From contig JAHHSN010000033.1 of NCBI GenBank assembly GCA_020025195.1, positions 1 through 15,986 on the forward strand: a stretch of DNA of 15,986 bases, given 5' to 3'. Shown piece after piece: positions 7,280 through 13,354 of the stretch (its first letter is position 1; every line of letters begins with the position of its first letter). The translations under genes were made by a program, and so were the position numbers. The DNA comes from Angelakisella sp. Lineage in GTDB: Bacteria; Bacillota; Clostridia; Oscillospirales; Ruminococcaceae. The notes below the pieces were generated by a model, which worked only from the letters and a program-made list of their open reading frames with translations, was not told where the DNA came from and searched no databases.

Positions 7280-8464
7280 TTATGCTTTGCCGTCCTCCGT
7301 CTTTGGGGGCGGGGCCTTATTTTCTTTGGGAATCTTTTTCCTCGCGGCGCCGAGCTCCCCCGCTTTCATGCGGTAGGAGGAGCCGGTTCGGACGCTCCGA
7401 AAGATCTGCCGGTCACAGGAGGTGAGGATGATCTGGAAGGGATGCTCCCCTTTGAGGAAGAAGTCCCGCCGGGTGCGGTCCAGCTCGCTCAGCACATCAT
7501 CCAGCAGAACGATGGGCGCTTCCCCAAGGGTCTCCTCCATCACCCGGCACTGGGCGAGCTTTAAGGAGAGGGCGCAGCTCCTCTGCTGCCCCTGACTCCC
7601 AAAGGAGCGCGCCGAAATGCCGTCCAGCAGTACCTCCATGTTGTCCCGGTGCGGGCCGTGGGTGGTGCAGTAATTCCGAAAGTCCTCCCCGCGGCAGCGG
7701 AGAAGCTCCTCCCTAAGGTGCGCCTCCCCTTCCTTCTGGGGAACGTCGCTCCAACTCTCTCCCGGCGGCGGGGCGATGCCCGGCTCATAGAGGAGGGTGA
7801 GCTTTAAGCCCTTCCCGCCCGCGATTTCGGAATAGATTTCCGCCGCGGGGCCCTGCAGGCGGTCGATAAAGCGGCTCCTCGCCCGGAGGATGGAATAGGC
7901 GACCCGGGCAAAGTTCATGTCCCAGCTTTCGAGGAGGGGTTCCAGAGCGTCCCGGCTCCCGAAGCGGTTCCCGTCCGCGAGGAGGGTGTTCCGCTGGGCG
8001 ATGACCCGTCCCAGCGCGTTCATGGTGGAAAGGTACCGGGGCATCACCTGACTGATGGCGCCGTCCAGAAAATCTCTCCGGAAGGCGGGACCCTCCTGCA
8101 CCAGAGAAAGCTCCCCGGGGCTGAAGACCACCGCCAGAAACTGCCCGGTCAGTTCGGAGGGCGCAACACGAACGCCGTTCAGGGCCGCTTCCTTTTTCTG
8201 TCCCAGAAAGAGGGCGGCGTTCTGCTCCCGCCCGCCGCAGTCAAAGTCTGCCTCGATGCGGGAATATTCCTCGCCGAAGGAGATAAACTCCGACTCTTTT
8301 GCCGAGCGGAAGCTTTTCTGCCCGGACATCAGGTAGACCGCCTCGATGAGGTTGGTCTTTCCCTGCGCGTTATCGCCATAAAGCACCGAAACTTTTTGGT
8401 CCGGGAAAAAGGTAACGTCACGGAGATTACGGAAATTTTTGACCGAAAGGCGGTTGAGCCTCAC
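7280..8464 (-). CDS. recF: DNA replication and repair protein RecF
   Basis: RecF is an SMC-like ATPase that works with RecO and RecR to load RecA at single-stranded gaps. The protein has 394 aa. Walker A is GDNAQGKT (30-37), the ABC signature is SQGQQRS (290-296), and Walker B with the D-loop is IVLLDDVLSELD (318-329). The N-terminus LSVKNFRNLRDV is typical. Translation starts at GTG (8464), which overlaps the yaaA stop codon in a GTGA arrangement, pointing to translational coupling. The last 25 or so residues (KKIPKENKAPPPKTEDGKA) form a charged, proline-rich extension not needed for the core fold. The gene belongs to the dnaN-yaaA-recF-remB-gyrB-gyrA run. Confidence 0.97.
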   Translation of the reverse strand: MRLNRLSVKNFRNLRDVTFFPDQKVSVLYGDNAQGKTNLIEAVYLMSGQKSFRSAKESEFISFGEEYSRIEADFDCGGREQNAALFLGQKKEAALNGVRVAPSELTGQFLAVVFSPGELSLVQEGPAFRRDFLDGAISQVMPRYLSTMNALGRVIAQRNTLLADGNRFGSRDALEPLLESWDMNFARVAYSILRARSRFIDRLQGPAAEIYSEIAGGKGLKLTLLYEPGIAPPPGESWSDVPQKEGEAHLREELLRCRGEDFRNYCTTHGPHRDNMEVLLDGISARSFGSQGQQRSCALSLKLAQCRVMEETLGEAPIVLLDDVLSELDRTRRDFFLKGEHPFQIILTSCDRQIFRSVRTGSSYRMKAGELGAARKKIPKENKAPPPKTEDGKA

Positions 8465-8676
8465 TCTGCGGCGACCTCCCAGAGGGAATCCCCGAGCGCT
8501 ACGGTATCGCCCGGGCGGAGTTTTTTGCCGCGCTGGGAGGCGGTCTCCCCGTTCACCAGCACCCGGCCCTCCTCAATGAGGACCTTGGCCTCGCCGCCGG
8601 AGCCGACGGCTCCCGTGAGCTTGAGGAAGCTGTCGAGCTTGATATACTCGGTTCTTATTTTGATGGTTTCTCTCAT
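8461..8676 (-). CDS. yaaA: S4-domain RNA-binding protein YaaA (RlbA)
   Basis: A 71-aa protein that is essentially one S4 RNA-binding domain: YIKLDSFLKLTGAV, then GGEAKVLIEEGRVLVNGE and the closing strand RPGDTV. In B. subtilis the gene in this exact position (dnaN-yaaA-recF) is linked to ribosome assembly. The start at 8676 has GGAG 7 nt upstream. The stop overlaps the recF GTG start by 4 nt. The 82-bp gap to dnaN holds only a weak hairpin. Confidence 0.93.
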   Translation of the reverse strand: MRETIKIRTEYIKLDSFLKLTGAVGSGGEAKVLIEEGRVLVNGETASQRGKKLRPGDTVALGDSLWEVAAE

Positions 8677-8758
8677 AGTGATTCTCCGTTTTCTCCGTTA
8701 CGTTATATTTTAGGTGTACTTTTGGGCTGGGGGATGCTTCCGGGGGAAGGAGAGGGAT

Positions 8759-9859
8759 TTACTCCGCCTTGAGCCGCATGGGCAGGACGAGGAACAGGAA
8801 GTGGTCTCCCTCCAGCGGCAGGACCTTCATCGGGGACAAGGGGCCCACCATTTCAAGGCGCACCATATCGCAGTCCACGTTCCTGAGGGCGTCCAGCAGG
8901 AAGCGGTTATTGAAGCCCATCTCCAGGAAATTCCCGGTGGTGGAGCAGCAGCACTCATCATAGGCCTTGCCAAGGCTGGTGGAGCTGCTCATTTTGATGA
9001 GATTTTCGGTAAAATCCACCCGGAGCGGGCTTCTCAGGCGGTCGGAAATGAGAAGTCCCGTCCGCTCAATGGAGGAGGTGAGGGCGCGGGTATTGACCAC
9101 CACAGAGGTGGTGCTGTCCTTGGGGATGGCCACCCGGTAATCCAGAAACTCGCCCTCCAGAAGCCGGCTGATGAGGGTACAGGAACCCATATCAAAGAGA
9201 ATGTGCTTCTGGGAGACCTCCACCGCGACGGTTTCCGCGCCGACCATGAGCTTTAAAAGCTCGCCGAGGGTCTTGCCCGGCACAATAAAGCGAAGCTCCT
9301 CCCGGTGGGTGACCTTTTCTTTTCTGAGGGCGAGACGGAAGCCATCCACCGCCACCACGGTAAGATCGCCGTTTTCCAGCTCAAAAAGGCAGCCGGTCTG
9401 GACAGGCTTCATATCGCTGGTCGCGATGGCATAACGGGTCATCGAGATCATGGAGGAGAGGGTTTCGGCTGGCATCTGAAAGCCAGCGGCCTCTCCGAGG
9501 GAGGGCAGGTCGGGAAATTCCTCGGCGTTCATGCCGAGAATGGTAAATTCCGAGACGCCGCCGATAATGCGGACGAGACAGCGATCATCCGCTTCAATAG
9601 TGATGTCTTCACTTTCGATCTTACGGACGATATCGGAAAAGACCTTGGCGGGGATGATGACCTCACCTTCCTCCGAAACGCGCGCCGAAAGCGTGGTGGT
9701 GATGCCCATTTCGAGGTTGTAGCCGACGAGGGAGATTTCACTTCCCGCCGCCCGCACCAATACGCCCTCCAGGGCGAGGAGGGTAGACTTCGGAGCGACC
9801 GATAGCATGACGCTCGCGAGGCTCTGATTGAGCAGTGTGGAATTACAGGTAACTTTCAT
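8759..9859 (-). CDS. dnaN: DNA polymerase III sliding clamp (beta subunit)
   Basis: The beta clamp is a ring-shaped dimer that holds the replicative polymerase on DNA. The protein has 366 aa, the normal length for three repeated clamp domains. The N-terminus (MKVTCNSTLLNQSLASVM), the EEFPDLP segment of the first domain boundary and the C-terminal FLVLPMRL, which lies at the partner-binding pocket, are characteristic. The start at 9859 has AAGGA 8 nt upstream. One oriC heptamer (ATTCCAC on this strand) falls inside codons 6-8 (Asn-Ser-Thr). The gene directly adjoins the AT-rich unwinding region of oriC. No convincing separate promoter is visible, though the AT-rich stretch upstream could contain a -10 element. 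Confidence 0.97.
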   Translation of the reverse strand: MKVTCNSTLLNQSLASVMLSVAPKSTLLALEGVLVRAAGSEISLVGYNLEMGITTTLSARVSEEGEVIIPAKVFSDIVRKIESEDITIEADDRCLVRIIGGVSEFTILGMNAEEFPDLPSLGEAAGFQMPAETLSSMISMTRYAIATSDMKPVQTGCLFELENGDLTVVAVDGFRLALRKEKVTHREELRFIVPGKTLGELLKLMVGAETVAVEVSQKHILFDMGSCTLISRLLEGEFLDYRVAIPKDSTTSVVVNTRALTSSIERTGLLISDRLRSPLRVDFTENLIKMSSSTSLGKAYDECCCSTTGNFLEMGFNNRFLLDALRNVDCDMVRLEMVGPLSPMKVLPLEGDHFLFLVLPMRLKAE

Positions 9860-9892
9860 GATGAAATCCTTTCTGATCGAACGTTCTGACGG

Positions 9893-9911
9893 ATAGAATA
9901 ATATATAAATT
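9893..9911. other. AT-rich DNA unwinding element (DUE)
   Basis: Eighteen of these 19 bases are A or T, in surroundings that are otherwise GC-rich. The stretch lies directly beside the DnaA-trio triplets and 33 bp from the dnaN start codon, the arrangement expected of the first site to melt during initiation. Confidence 0.7.
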
Positions 9912-9926
9912 TAGTAGGAGCAGTAG
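9912..9926 (+). other. DnaA-trio array (five triplets)
   Basis: Five consecutive triplets read TAG TAG GAG CAG TAG, all of the form N-A-G (3'-GAN-5'). DnaA-trios, described in B. subtilis, guide DnaA filament growth from a double-stranded box onto a single strand. The order found here matches the basal unwinding module: AT-rich stretch, trios, GC-rich GGGGCGG (9926-9932), then a DnaA-box-like GTGGAATAA (9940-9948). The identification rests on pattern and position. Confidence 0.7.
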
Positions 9927-9939
9927 GGGCGGTGAAAAA

Positions 9940-10079
9940 GTGGAATAAGGGGGACGAGCCCCGAAAGGAAAAGGAAAAAATGGTCGTTTCGGGGTGTGAA
10001 TGGCGTCGGGAAGAAATGTGGGGTCGGTGGAATGACCGGCAGAGATTCCACGGTATTGTGGAATGAGGAGTGTGGGAAG
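9940..10079. promoter_or_regulatory. DnaA-box-like cluster built on ATTCCAC
   Basis: Exact copies of the heptamer ATTCCAC or its complement GTGGAAT occur at 9940-9946, 10027-10033, 10045-10051 and 10058-10064, the last two facing each other as an inverted repeat around GGTATT. A weaker relative, TGTGGGAAG, is at 10071-10079. None matches TTATCCACA fully; the TCCAC core is shared. A further heptamer lies in the start of dnaN (9837-9843) and another upstream of dnaA (12089-12095). Clustering next to the trios argues that these are the working DnaA sites. Confidence 0.6.
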
Positions 10080-10266
10080 TGGAAAACGGGTGAAAACCGC
10101 CGAAGCCCCCAAAAGAGGAGGATTAACTGTGTTTTCGCCCCCAAAACCGCGAAACAGAAGCCTTCCGGTGAGGGTTTTTATGTGGCTCCCTTTCCCGGAG
10201 AAAAGGCCGCTTGTGGGAAAAGCACAGCGGTCTGGGGTGGGCTTCTCCTCTGCCGCGCGCCTCTCC

Positions 10267-10355
10267 CCTTTGCGGAGACGGAGCAGGTGCGGCGCGCGGG
10301 GCAAACCGAAGCGCACGCGCCCCCTCGCTTCGCTCCGCCCCCCGCGCGGGGGGCG
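10267..10355 (+). repeat. GC-rich intergenic repeat module, oriC copy
   Basis: The first 32 bases (10267-10298), beginning CCTTTGCGGAG and ending GTGCGGCGCGCG, match 15697-15728 at 27 of 32 positions. Some 40 bases later comes a perfect 20-bp GC palindrome (10336-10355, six C then GCGC then six G, within CG ends). The copy at the right end of the window has a different C-rich/G-rich hairpin at the equivalent place. Confidence 0.65.
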
Positions 10356-10402
10356 CTGGGGTCCCCATCTGATGCGGGTTTCCCCTCCTGTAAAACAGTT
10401 TT

Positions 10403-10453
10403 GCAGCCCCTTGACCCCGCAAGCTTTCCCAAAAGCTTGACCAAAACTTTTAC
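10403..10453 (+). repeat. Hairpin repeat, copy D (beside dnaA)
   Basis: The left flank 10403-10419 matches copy B (186-202) at 15 of 17 bases. The hairpin CAAGCTTT (10420-10427), loop CCCA, AAAGCTTG (10432-10439) replaces the unrelated arms of copy B. The right flank 10440-10453 matches 225-238 at 10 of 14. It ends 12 bp from the dnaA stop codon and may serve as the 3' structure of the dnaA mRNA, since no separate T-tailed terminator is seen there. Confidence 0.6.
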
Positions 10454-10465
10454 CTGTGTCTGTGT

Positions 10466-11782
10466 TTAAGCGTTCATGTTGCGGATGTTTTTAAGAATGT
10501 CCTCGATCATCTCTTTCTTGAGCGTGTCGGTCTCCAGCATTTTGGCAACCTGCTGTAAGGCGTAAACCACCGTCGAGTGATCCCGTCCGCCGAATTCCTT
10601 ACCGATCTCCGACTGACTCATGCCGGTGATCTCGCGCACCACATACATGGCAACCTGCCGCGCCGAGGAAATCTGATTGCTCCGGCGCTGACCGCGGATT
10701 TCATCTGCCGTGATGCCGTAGGTGCGCGCCACCTCGTCGATGATGCGCTCCACCGTCATGGGAATGGGCACCTGCTCGGTCATGATGTCCTGAATGACCG
10801 ATTCCGCCAGCAGCGGGGTGATGGGACTGCCGGTCAGCTGATTGTGAGCGTTGAGCCGCTTGACCACACCCTCCAGCTGACGGATGTTATCCTTGCACTT
10901 GGAGGCGATAAACTTGCAGACGTCCTCCGGCAGGGCAAGGTGATAGCTTTCCGCCTTGCGGGAAATGATGGCGATGCGGGTCTCAAGATCGGGGGGCTGT
11001 ACGTCCGCCAGAAGACCCGACTCAAACCGGGTGCGGAGACGGTCCTCCAGCGTTTTGATCTCCTTGGGAGGGCGGTCGCTGGTCAGAATGATCTGCTTGC
11101 CGCACTCATAAAGGCTGTTGAAGGTATGGAAGAACTCCTCCTGCGTGCTCTCCTTGCCGGCGATAAACTGAATATCGTCCACCGCGAGAAGATCCGCCTG
11201 GCGGTACTTGTCCTTGAATTCCGCGGTGCTGCCCGCCCGGATGGCGGCAATCAGCTCGTTGGAAAACTCCTCGCCCTTTACATATACCAGCTTGTAGTCC
11301 GGGTGGTTCCGGCGGATCTCATTGCAGATGGCATAGATGAGATGGGTCTTGCCGAGACCGCTCCCGCCGTAGAGAAAGAGCGGGTTATAGTTTTTGGCGG
11401 GGTTGCTGGCGACCGCCCAGGCGGCGGCGTGCGCAAATTTATTGGAGGAACCGACGACGAAGGTATCGAAGGTATATTCCTGCTCCGCGATAAATTCCGG
11501 CTCCTGCGGAAGCTCCGCGGGAGGGGGTGTGCCGCCGTCCTCGGAGAAGACCTCTACCTTTATGGGAAAGCCCATCACCTGTTCAAAGCTCTCACTGAGG
11601 AGCGCCATATATTTTTCCTCCACGATCCCCCGCTGAAAGGAGGATTTGACGCGAAGTTTTGCCGCGCTGCTGTCGATGGAGACCGGAACGATTTCCTTGA
11701 TCCAGAGATCGTAGGCGACCTCGGGGAGCACGGTGCGGCAGCGTTCCTTTACCAGCTCAAACACTTCCTGAAATGAATCCAT
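10466..11782 (-). CDS. dnaA: Chromosomal replication initiator DnaA
   Basis: DnaA is the AAA+ ATPase that binds boxes at oriC, melts the DUE and recruits the helicase. The ATG at 11782 is chosen because AGGAGAGG lies 7 nt upstream and the protein then begins MDSFQEVFELVKERC, a normal domain I; an upstream in-frame ATG at 11857 lies in the promoter -35. Length 438 aa. Domain I is about 1-80, a short linker (domain II) about 81-103. The AAA+ domain has Walker A GGSGLGKT (139-146), Walker B AVDDIQF (200-206) and DNIRQLEG (298-305) at sensor II. Domain IV ends with the box-recognition signature GGRDHSTV (398-405), with Ser403 where E. coli has Thr435. The gene is flanked by both origin spacers and has its own promoter. 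Confidence 0.98.
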   Translation of the reverse strand: MDSFQEVFELVKERCRTVLPEVAYDLWIKEIVPVSIDSSAAKLRVKSSFQRGIVEEKYMALLSESFEQVMGFPIKVEVFSEDGGTPPPAELPQEPEFIAEQEYTFDTFVVGSSNKFAHAAAWAVASNPAKNYNPLFLYGGSGLGKTHLIYAICNEIRRNHPDYKLVYVKGEEFSNELIAAIRAGSTAEFKDKYRQADLLAVDDIQFIAGKESTQEEFFHTFNSLYECGKQIILTSDRPPKEIKTLEDRLRTRFESGLLADVQPPDLETRIAIISRKAESYHLALPEDVCKFIASKCKDNIRQLEGVVKRLNAHNQLTGSPITPLLAESVIQDIMTEQVPIPMTVERIIDEVARTYGITADEIRGQRRSNQISSARQVAMYVVREITGMSQSEIGKEFGGRDHSTVVYALQQVAKMLETDTLKKEMIEDILKNIRNMNA

Positions 11783-11828
11783 TAAAATACCTCTCCTGAT
11801 GTTCTTTAAGTAACATATACCTATTAAA

Positions 11829-11857
11829 ATAATAGCACAAAACCACCGATTTATCAA
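11829..11857 (-). promoter_or_regulatory. dnaA promoter (sigma-A type)
   Basis: On the minus strand the -35 is TTGATA (11852-11857), the spacer is 17 bp and the -10 is TATTAT (11829-11834). Each hexamer matches consensus at 5 of 6. Transcription would start near 11822, giving a leader of about 40 nt. A box-like TTATCAACT on the plus strand (11851-11859, 7 of 9 against TTATCCACA) covers the -35, which would allow DnaA autoregulation; that is inference. Confidence 0.8.
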
Positions 11858-12087
11858 CTAAACCATGTTAAAAACAGACTCCTTTCCAAACACTTTCCGA
11901 CCCCCGGGAGAGGTCGGCCGTCCGAGGAAAAAATTCCCGTCGTTTTCCCGCTTCCGGGCGCCTTTTGAGAGTGCCTTCCCCTTCTTAAAAAAAGCGGCGG
12001 AAGGGCGCGGGGCCCTCCTTTGGCTTTTAGGAGAAAGACGGCTCTCACCAACCCCTCTTTCCACCGGTTTTTTGTCGGGGAATCCCG

Positions 12088-12096
12088 TATTCCACA
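12088..12096 (+). promoter_or_regulatory. DnaA-box-like site upstream of dnaA
   Basis: TATTCCACA matches TTATCCACA at 7 of 9 and contains the same ATTCCAC heptamer as the cluster in the dnaN-dnaA spacer. It is the best single box in the window. Confidence 0.5.
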
Positions 12097-12156
12097 CAAT
12101 CTGTTACAGAAAGTTGATACTTTCCGCATTTTTAAGCCCTTTCCGGCGACTTTTCC

Positions 12157-12186
12157 TTGACAGCGGCACGCTTTTTAAGGTATAAT
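12157..12186 (+). promoter_or_regulatory. rpmH promoter, full consensus
   Basis: TTGACA (12157-12162) and TATAAT (12181-12186) are both perfect, separated by 18 bp. Transcription should start near 12193, giving a leader of about 120 nt before the rpmH start. A very strong promoter suits a ribosomal protein gene. Confidence 0.9.
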
Positions 12187-12201
12187 CCAAAATTGCAGGG
12201 T

Positions 12202-12286
12202 TGTCCCCAAATGACACTTATGAGGGACAGCCGGGATGCTTTGCATCTTACCAGTCGGTGAACAGCACTGCGCCGCGGCTTCACCG
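12202..12286 (+). promoter_or_regulatory. Structured rpmH leader with two stem-loops
   Basis: The leader can form TGTCCC/GGGACA (12202-12207 with 12224-12229) and CGGTGAA/TTCACCG (12256-12262 with 12280-12286). The second stem ends just before the AAGGAGG ribosome binding site at about 12296-12302. I recognise no named riboswitch or ribosomal-protein leader. Control of L34 synthesis by this leader is possible but unproven. Confidence 0.4.
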
Positions 12287-12313
12287 CAATTCCGGAAGGA
12301 GGGAAACGAACTC

Positions 12314-12448
12314 ATGCTGAGAACTTACCAGCCCAAAAAGAGACAGAGATCCAAGGTTCACGGCTTCCGCAAGAGAATGTCTACCGCGAGCGGCCGCAAG
12401 GTTCTGGCCCGCAGAAGATCCAGAGGCAGAGCCAGCCTGACCCTCTAA
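12314..12448 (+). CDS. rpmH: Large ribosomal subunit protein L34
   Basis: A 44-aa highly basic protein, the standard L34 length, starting MLRTYQPKKRQRSKVHGFRK and ending RRSRGRASLTL. The start at 12314 is chosen because the family begins with this motif and AAGGAGG lies upstream (spacing about 11). The frame is open further back to 12236, but those 26 extra residues are unlike L34 and lie in the leader. It is transcribed from the consensus promoter at 12157-12186 and followed by a terminator, so much of its mRNA is probably monocistronic. Confidence 0.97.
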   Translation: MLRTYQPKKRQRSKVHGFRKRMSTASGRKVLARRRSRGRASLTL

Positions 12449-12454
12449 AAGACT

Positions 12455-12486
12455 GCCCACAAGCCAAGGCTGTGGGCTTTCATTTT
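12455..12486 (+). terminator. Terminator after rpmH
   Basis: GCCCAC (12455-12460) pairs with GTGGGC (12472-12477), with further pairing of AGC and GCT inside, and is followed by TTTCATTTT. It lies 6 bp after the rpmH stop. A second small hairpin (CCCGC/GCGGG, about 12490-12505) and the palindrome ACGGTACCGT (12519-12528) follow. No clear promoter for rnpA is seen, so read-through from rpmH may feed the downstream genes. Confidence 0.8.
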
Positions 12487-12626
12487 ATCCCCGCTTTTTC
12501 GGCGGGTGGTCGTTTTTAACGGTACCGTCAGGAAAAAGCCGGACGGCGACGGGACGCATCTGCTCATTCTTCTCAGTCCAGCGCCGGTCCACACGTCTTT
12601 TTCTGCCGGGCGCAGAGGAGGAACCA

Positions 12627-12998
12627 ATGAAAAGGACTTTGGTCATCAAAAAAAACCGCGATTTTACCCGGCTGTACCGCCGGGGGAAAACCGCCGTGGC
12701 GGGCGTGCTCGTAACCTATGCGGGCAGAAACCGGACCGGTGAGACCCGGATCGGCATCACCGCCACAAAAAAAGTGGGCGGAGCCGTGGAGAGAAACCGC
12801 GCCAAGCGTCTCATCCGCGCCGCCTATTCTTCGCTGGAGGATTCCGTTCCCTCCGGCTGGGACTTTATCTTTGTTGCCCGCACCCGGACCACCGCCGCCA
12901 AAATGCAGGAGGTGCGGGACGCGATGTGCCGGCAGATAAGGAGTCTCACGGAGCCGAAACCGAAGGCTCCCGCGGACGGGGCGAAGAAACCAAAATGA
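12627..12998 (+). CDS. rnpA: Ribonuclease P protein component
   Basis: The protein subunit of RNase P, which helps the catalytic RNA trim the 5' ends of tRNA precursors. The protein has 123 aa. The signature is ERNRAKRLIRAAY, with the RNR motif at Arg56-Asn57-Arg58, after the N-terminal IKKNRDFTRLYRRGK that forms the leader-binding face. GAGGAGG lies 5 nt before the ATG. The C-terminal 20 residues (lysine- and proline-rich) are an extension. The stop overlaps the yidD start as ATGA. It sits after rpmH as in most bacteria. Confidence 0.96.
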   Translation: MKRTLVIKKNRDFTRLYRRGKTAVAGVLVTYAGRNRTGETRIGITATKKVGGAVERNRAKRLIRAAYSSLEDSVPSGWDFIFVARTRTTAAKMQEVRDAMCRQIRSLTEPKPKAPADGAKKPK

Positions 12999-13354
12999 AA
13001 AAGCTGTTTCTCGCCGTAAGACACGCGTTGGCCGAGGTGCTGATTCTTCCCATCCGGTTGTATCGGCGCCTGATCTCCCCCCTCATTCCTCCCAGATGCA
13101 GGTTCACCCCCACCTGCTCGGCCTACGCGATGACTGCCATTCGGCGGTTCGGTATCTTTGGGGGCGGCTTAATGGCTTTCTGCCGCCTGGTGCGGTGTCA
13201 GCCGTTCTGCAGGGCCGGCTACGATCCTGTGCCGGAAACCTTCTCGCTGCGGCCCTTTGCGGGCGCACGGCAGGAGGAGGAACGTAAGAACCGCCGAGAG
13301 GCGGAGAATTTGTCCCGCGATCCCGCGGGAGTGGAGGACACACCGAATGTTTAA
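12995..13354 (+). CDS. yidD: Membrane protein insertion efficiency factor YidD
   Basis: A small membrane-associated protein that aids YidC-dependent insertion. With the ATG at 12995 it has 119 aa and starts MKKLFLAVRH. The start is chosen because the family begins here and the ATG overlaps the rnpA stop (ATGA), implying coupled translation; there is no strong ribosome binding site of its own. The family core PPRCRFTPTCSAYA (32-45) is intact, followed by GYDPVP (75-80), with conserved cysteines at 35, 41 and 68. An amphipathic or membrane-attached N-terminus precedes it. The C-terminal tail from about 90 onward is charged and longer than in many homologues. Its 3' end overlaps yidC by 8 bp. 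Confidence 0.94.
   Translation: MKKLFLAVRHALAEVLILPIRLYRRLISPLIPPRCRFTPTCSAYAMTAIRRFGIFGGGLMAFCRLVRCQPFCRAGYDPVPETFSLRPFAGARQEEERKNRREAENLSRDPAGVEDTPNV

Larger units (their letters stand above)
9860..10465. other. dnaN-dnaA spacer, probable oriC unwinding region
   Basis: This 606-bp gene-free stretch has two parts. Nearest dnaN (9890-10080) are the origin elements: the AT-rich stretch, the trio triplets, a GC-rich step and the DnaA-box-like cluster. Nearest dnaA (10260-10455) are two GC-rich hairpin repeat modules that recur elsewhere in the window. Between them (about 10085-10260) I see no clear element other than a further box-like TTTCCCACA on the minus strand near 10212. In B. subtilis the spacer in the same place is where DnaA opens the duplex, which supports the assignment. 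Confidence 0.8.
11783..12313. other. Divergent dnaA-rpmH spacer
   Basis: No gene is seen in these 531 bp. The dnaA end carries its promoter and 5' leader. The rpmH end carries its promoter and leader. In the middle (about 11870-12150) are one DnaA-box-like TATTCCACA at 12088-12096 and a 6-bp stem, CCGACC/GGTCGG, near 11898-11918. In Bacillus this spacer is the second part of a bipartite origin; only one good box here makes such a role less certain. Confidence 0.6.

Noticed and set aside
9874..9890. Possible LexA/SOS box near the dnaN start (CGAACGTTC)
   Set aside because: The two half-sites are not separated by the 4 bases required in the Gram-positive CGAAC-N4-GTTCG consensus.
10577..11776. 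A 399-codon open frame opposite dnaA
   Set aside because: Antisense shadow of dnaA, without motif or start signal.
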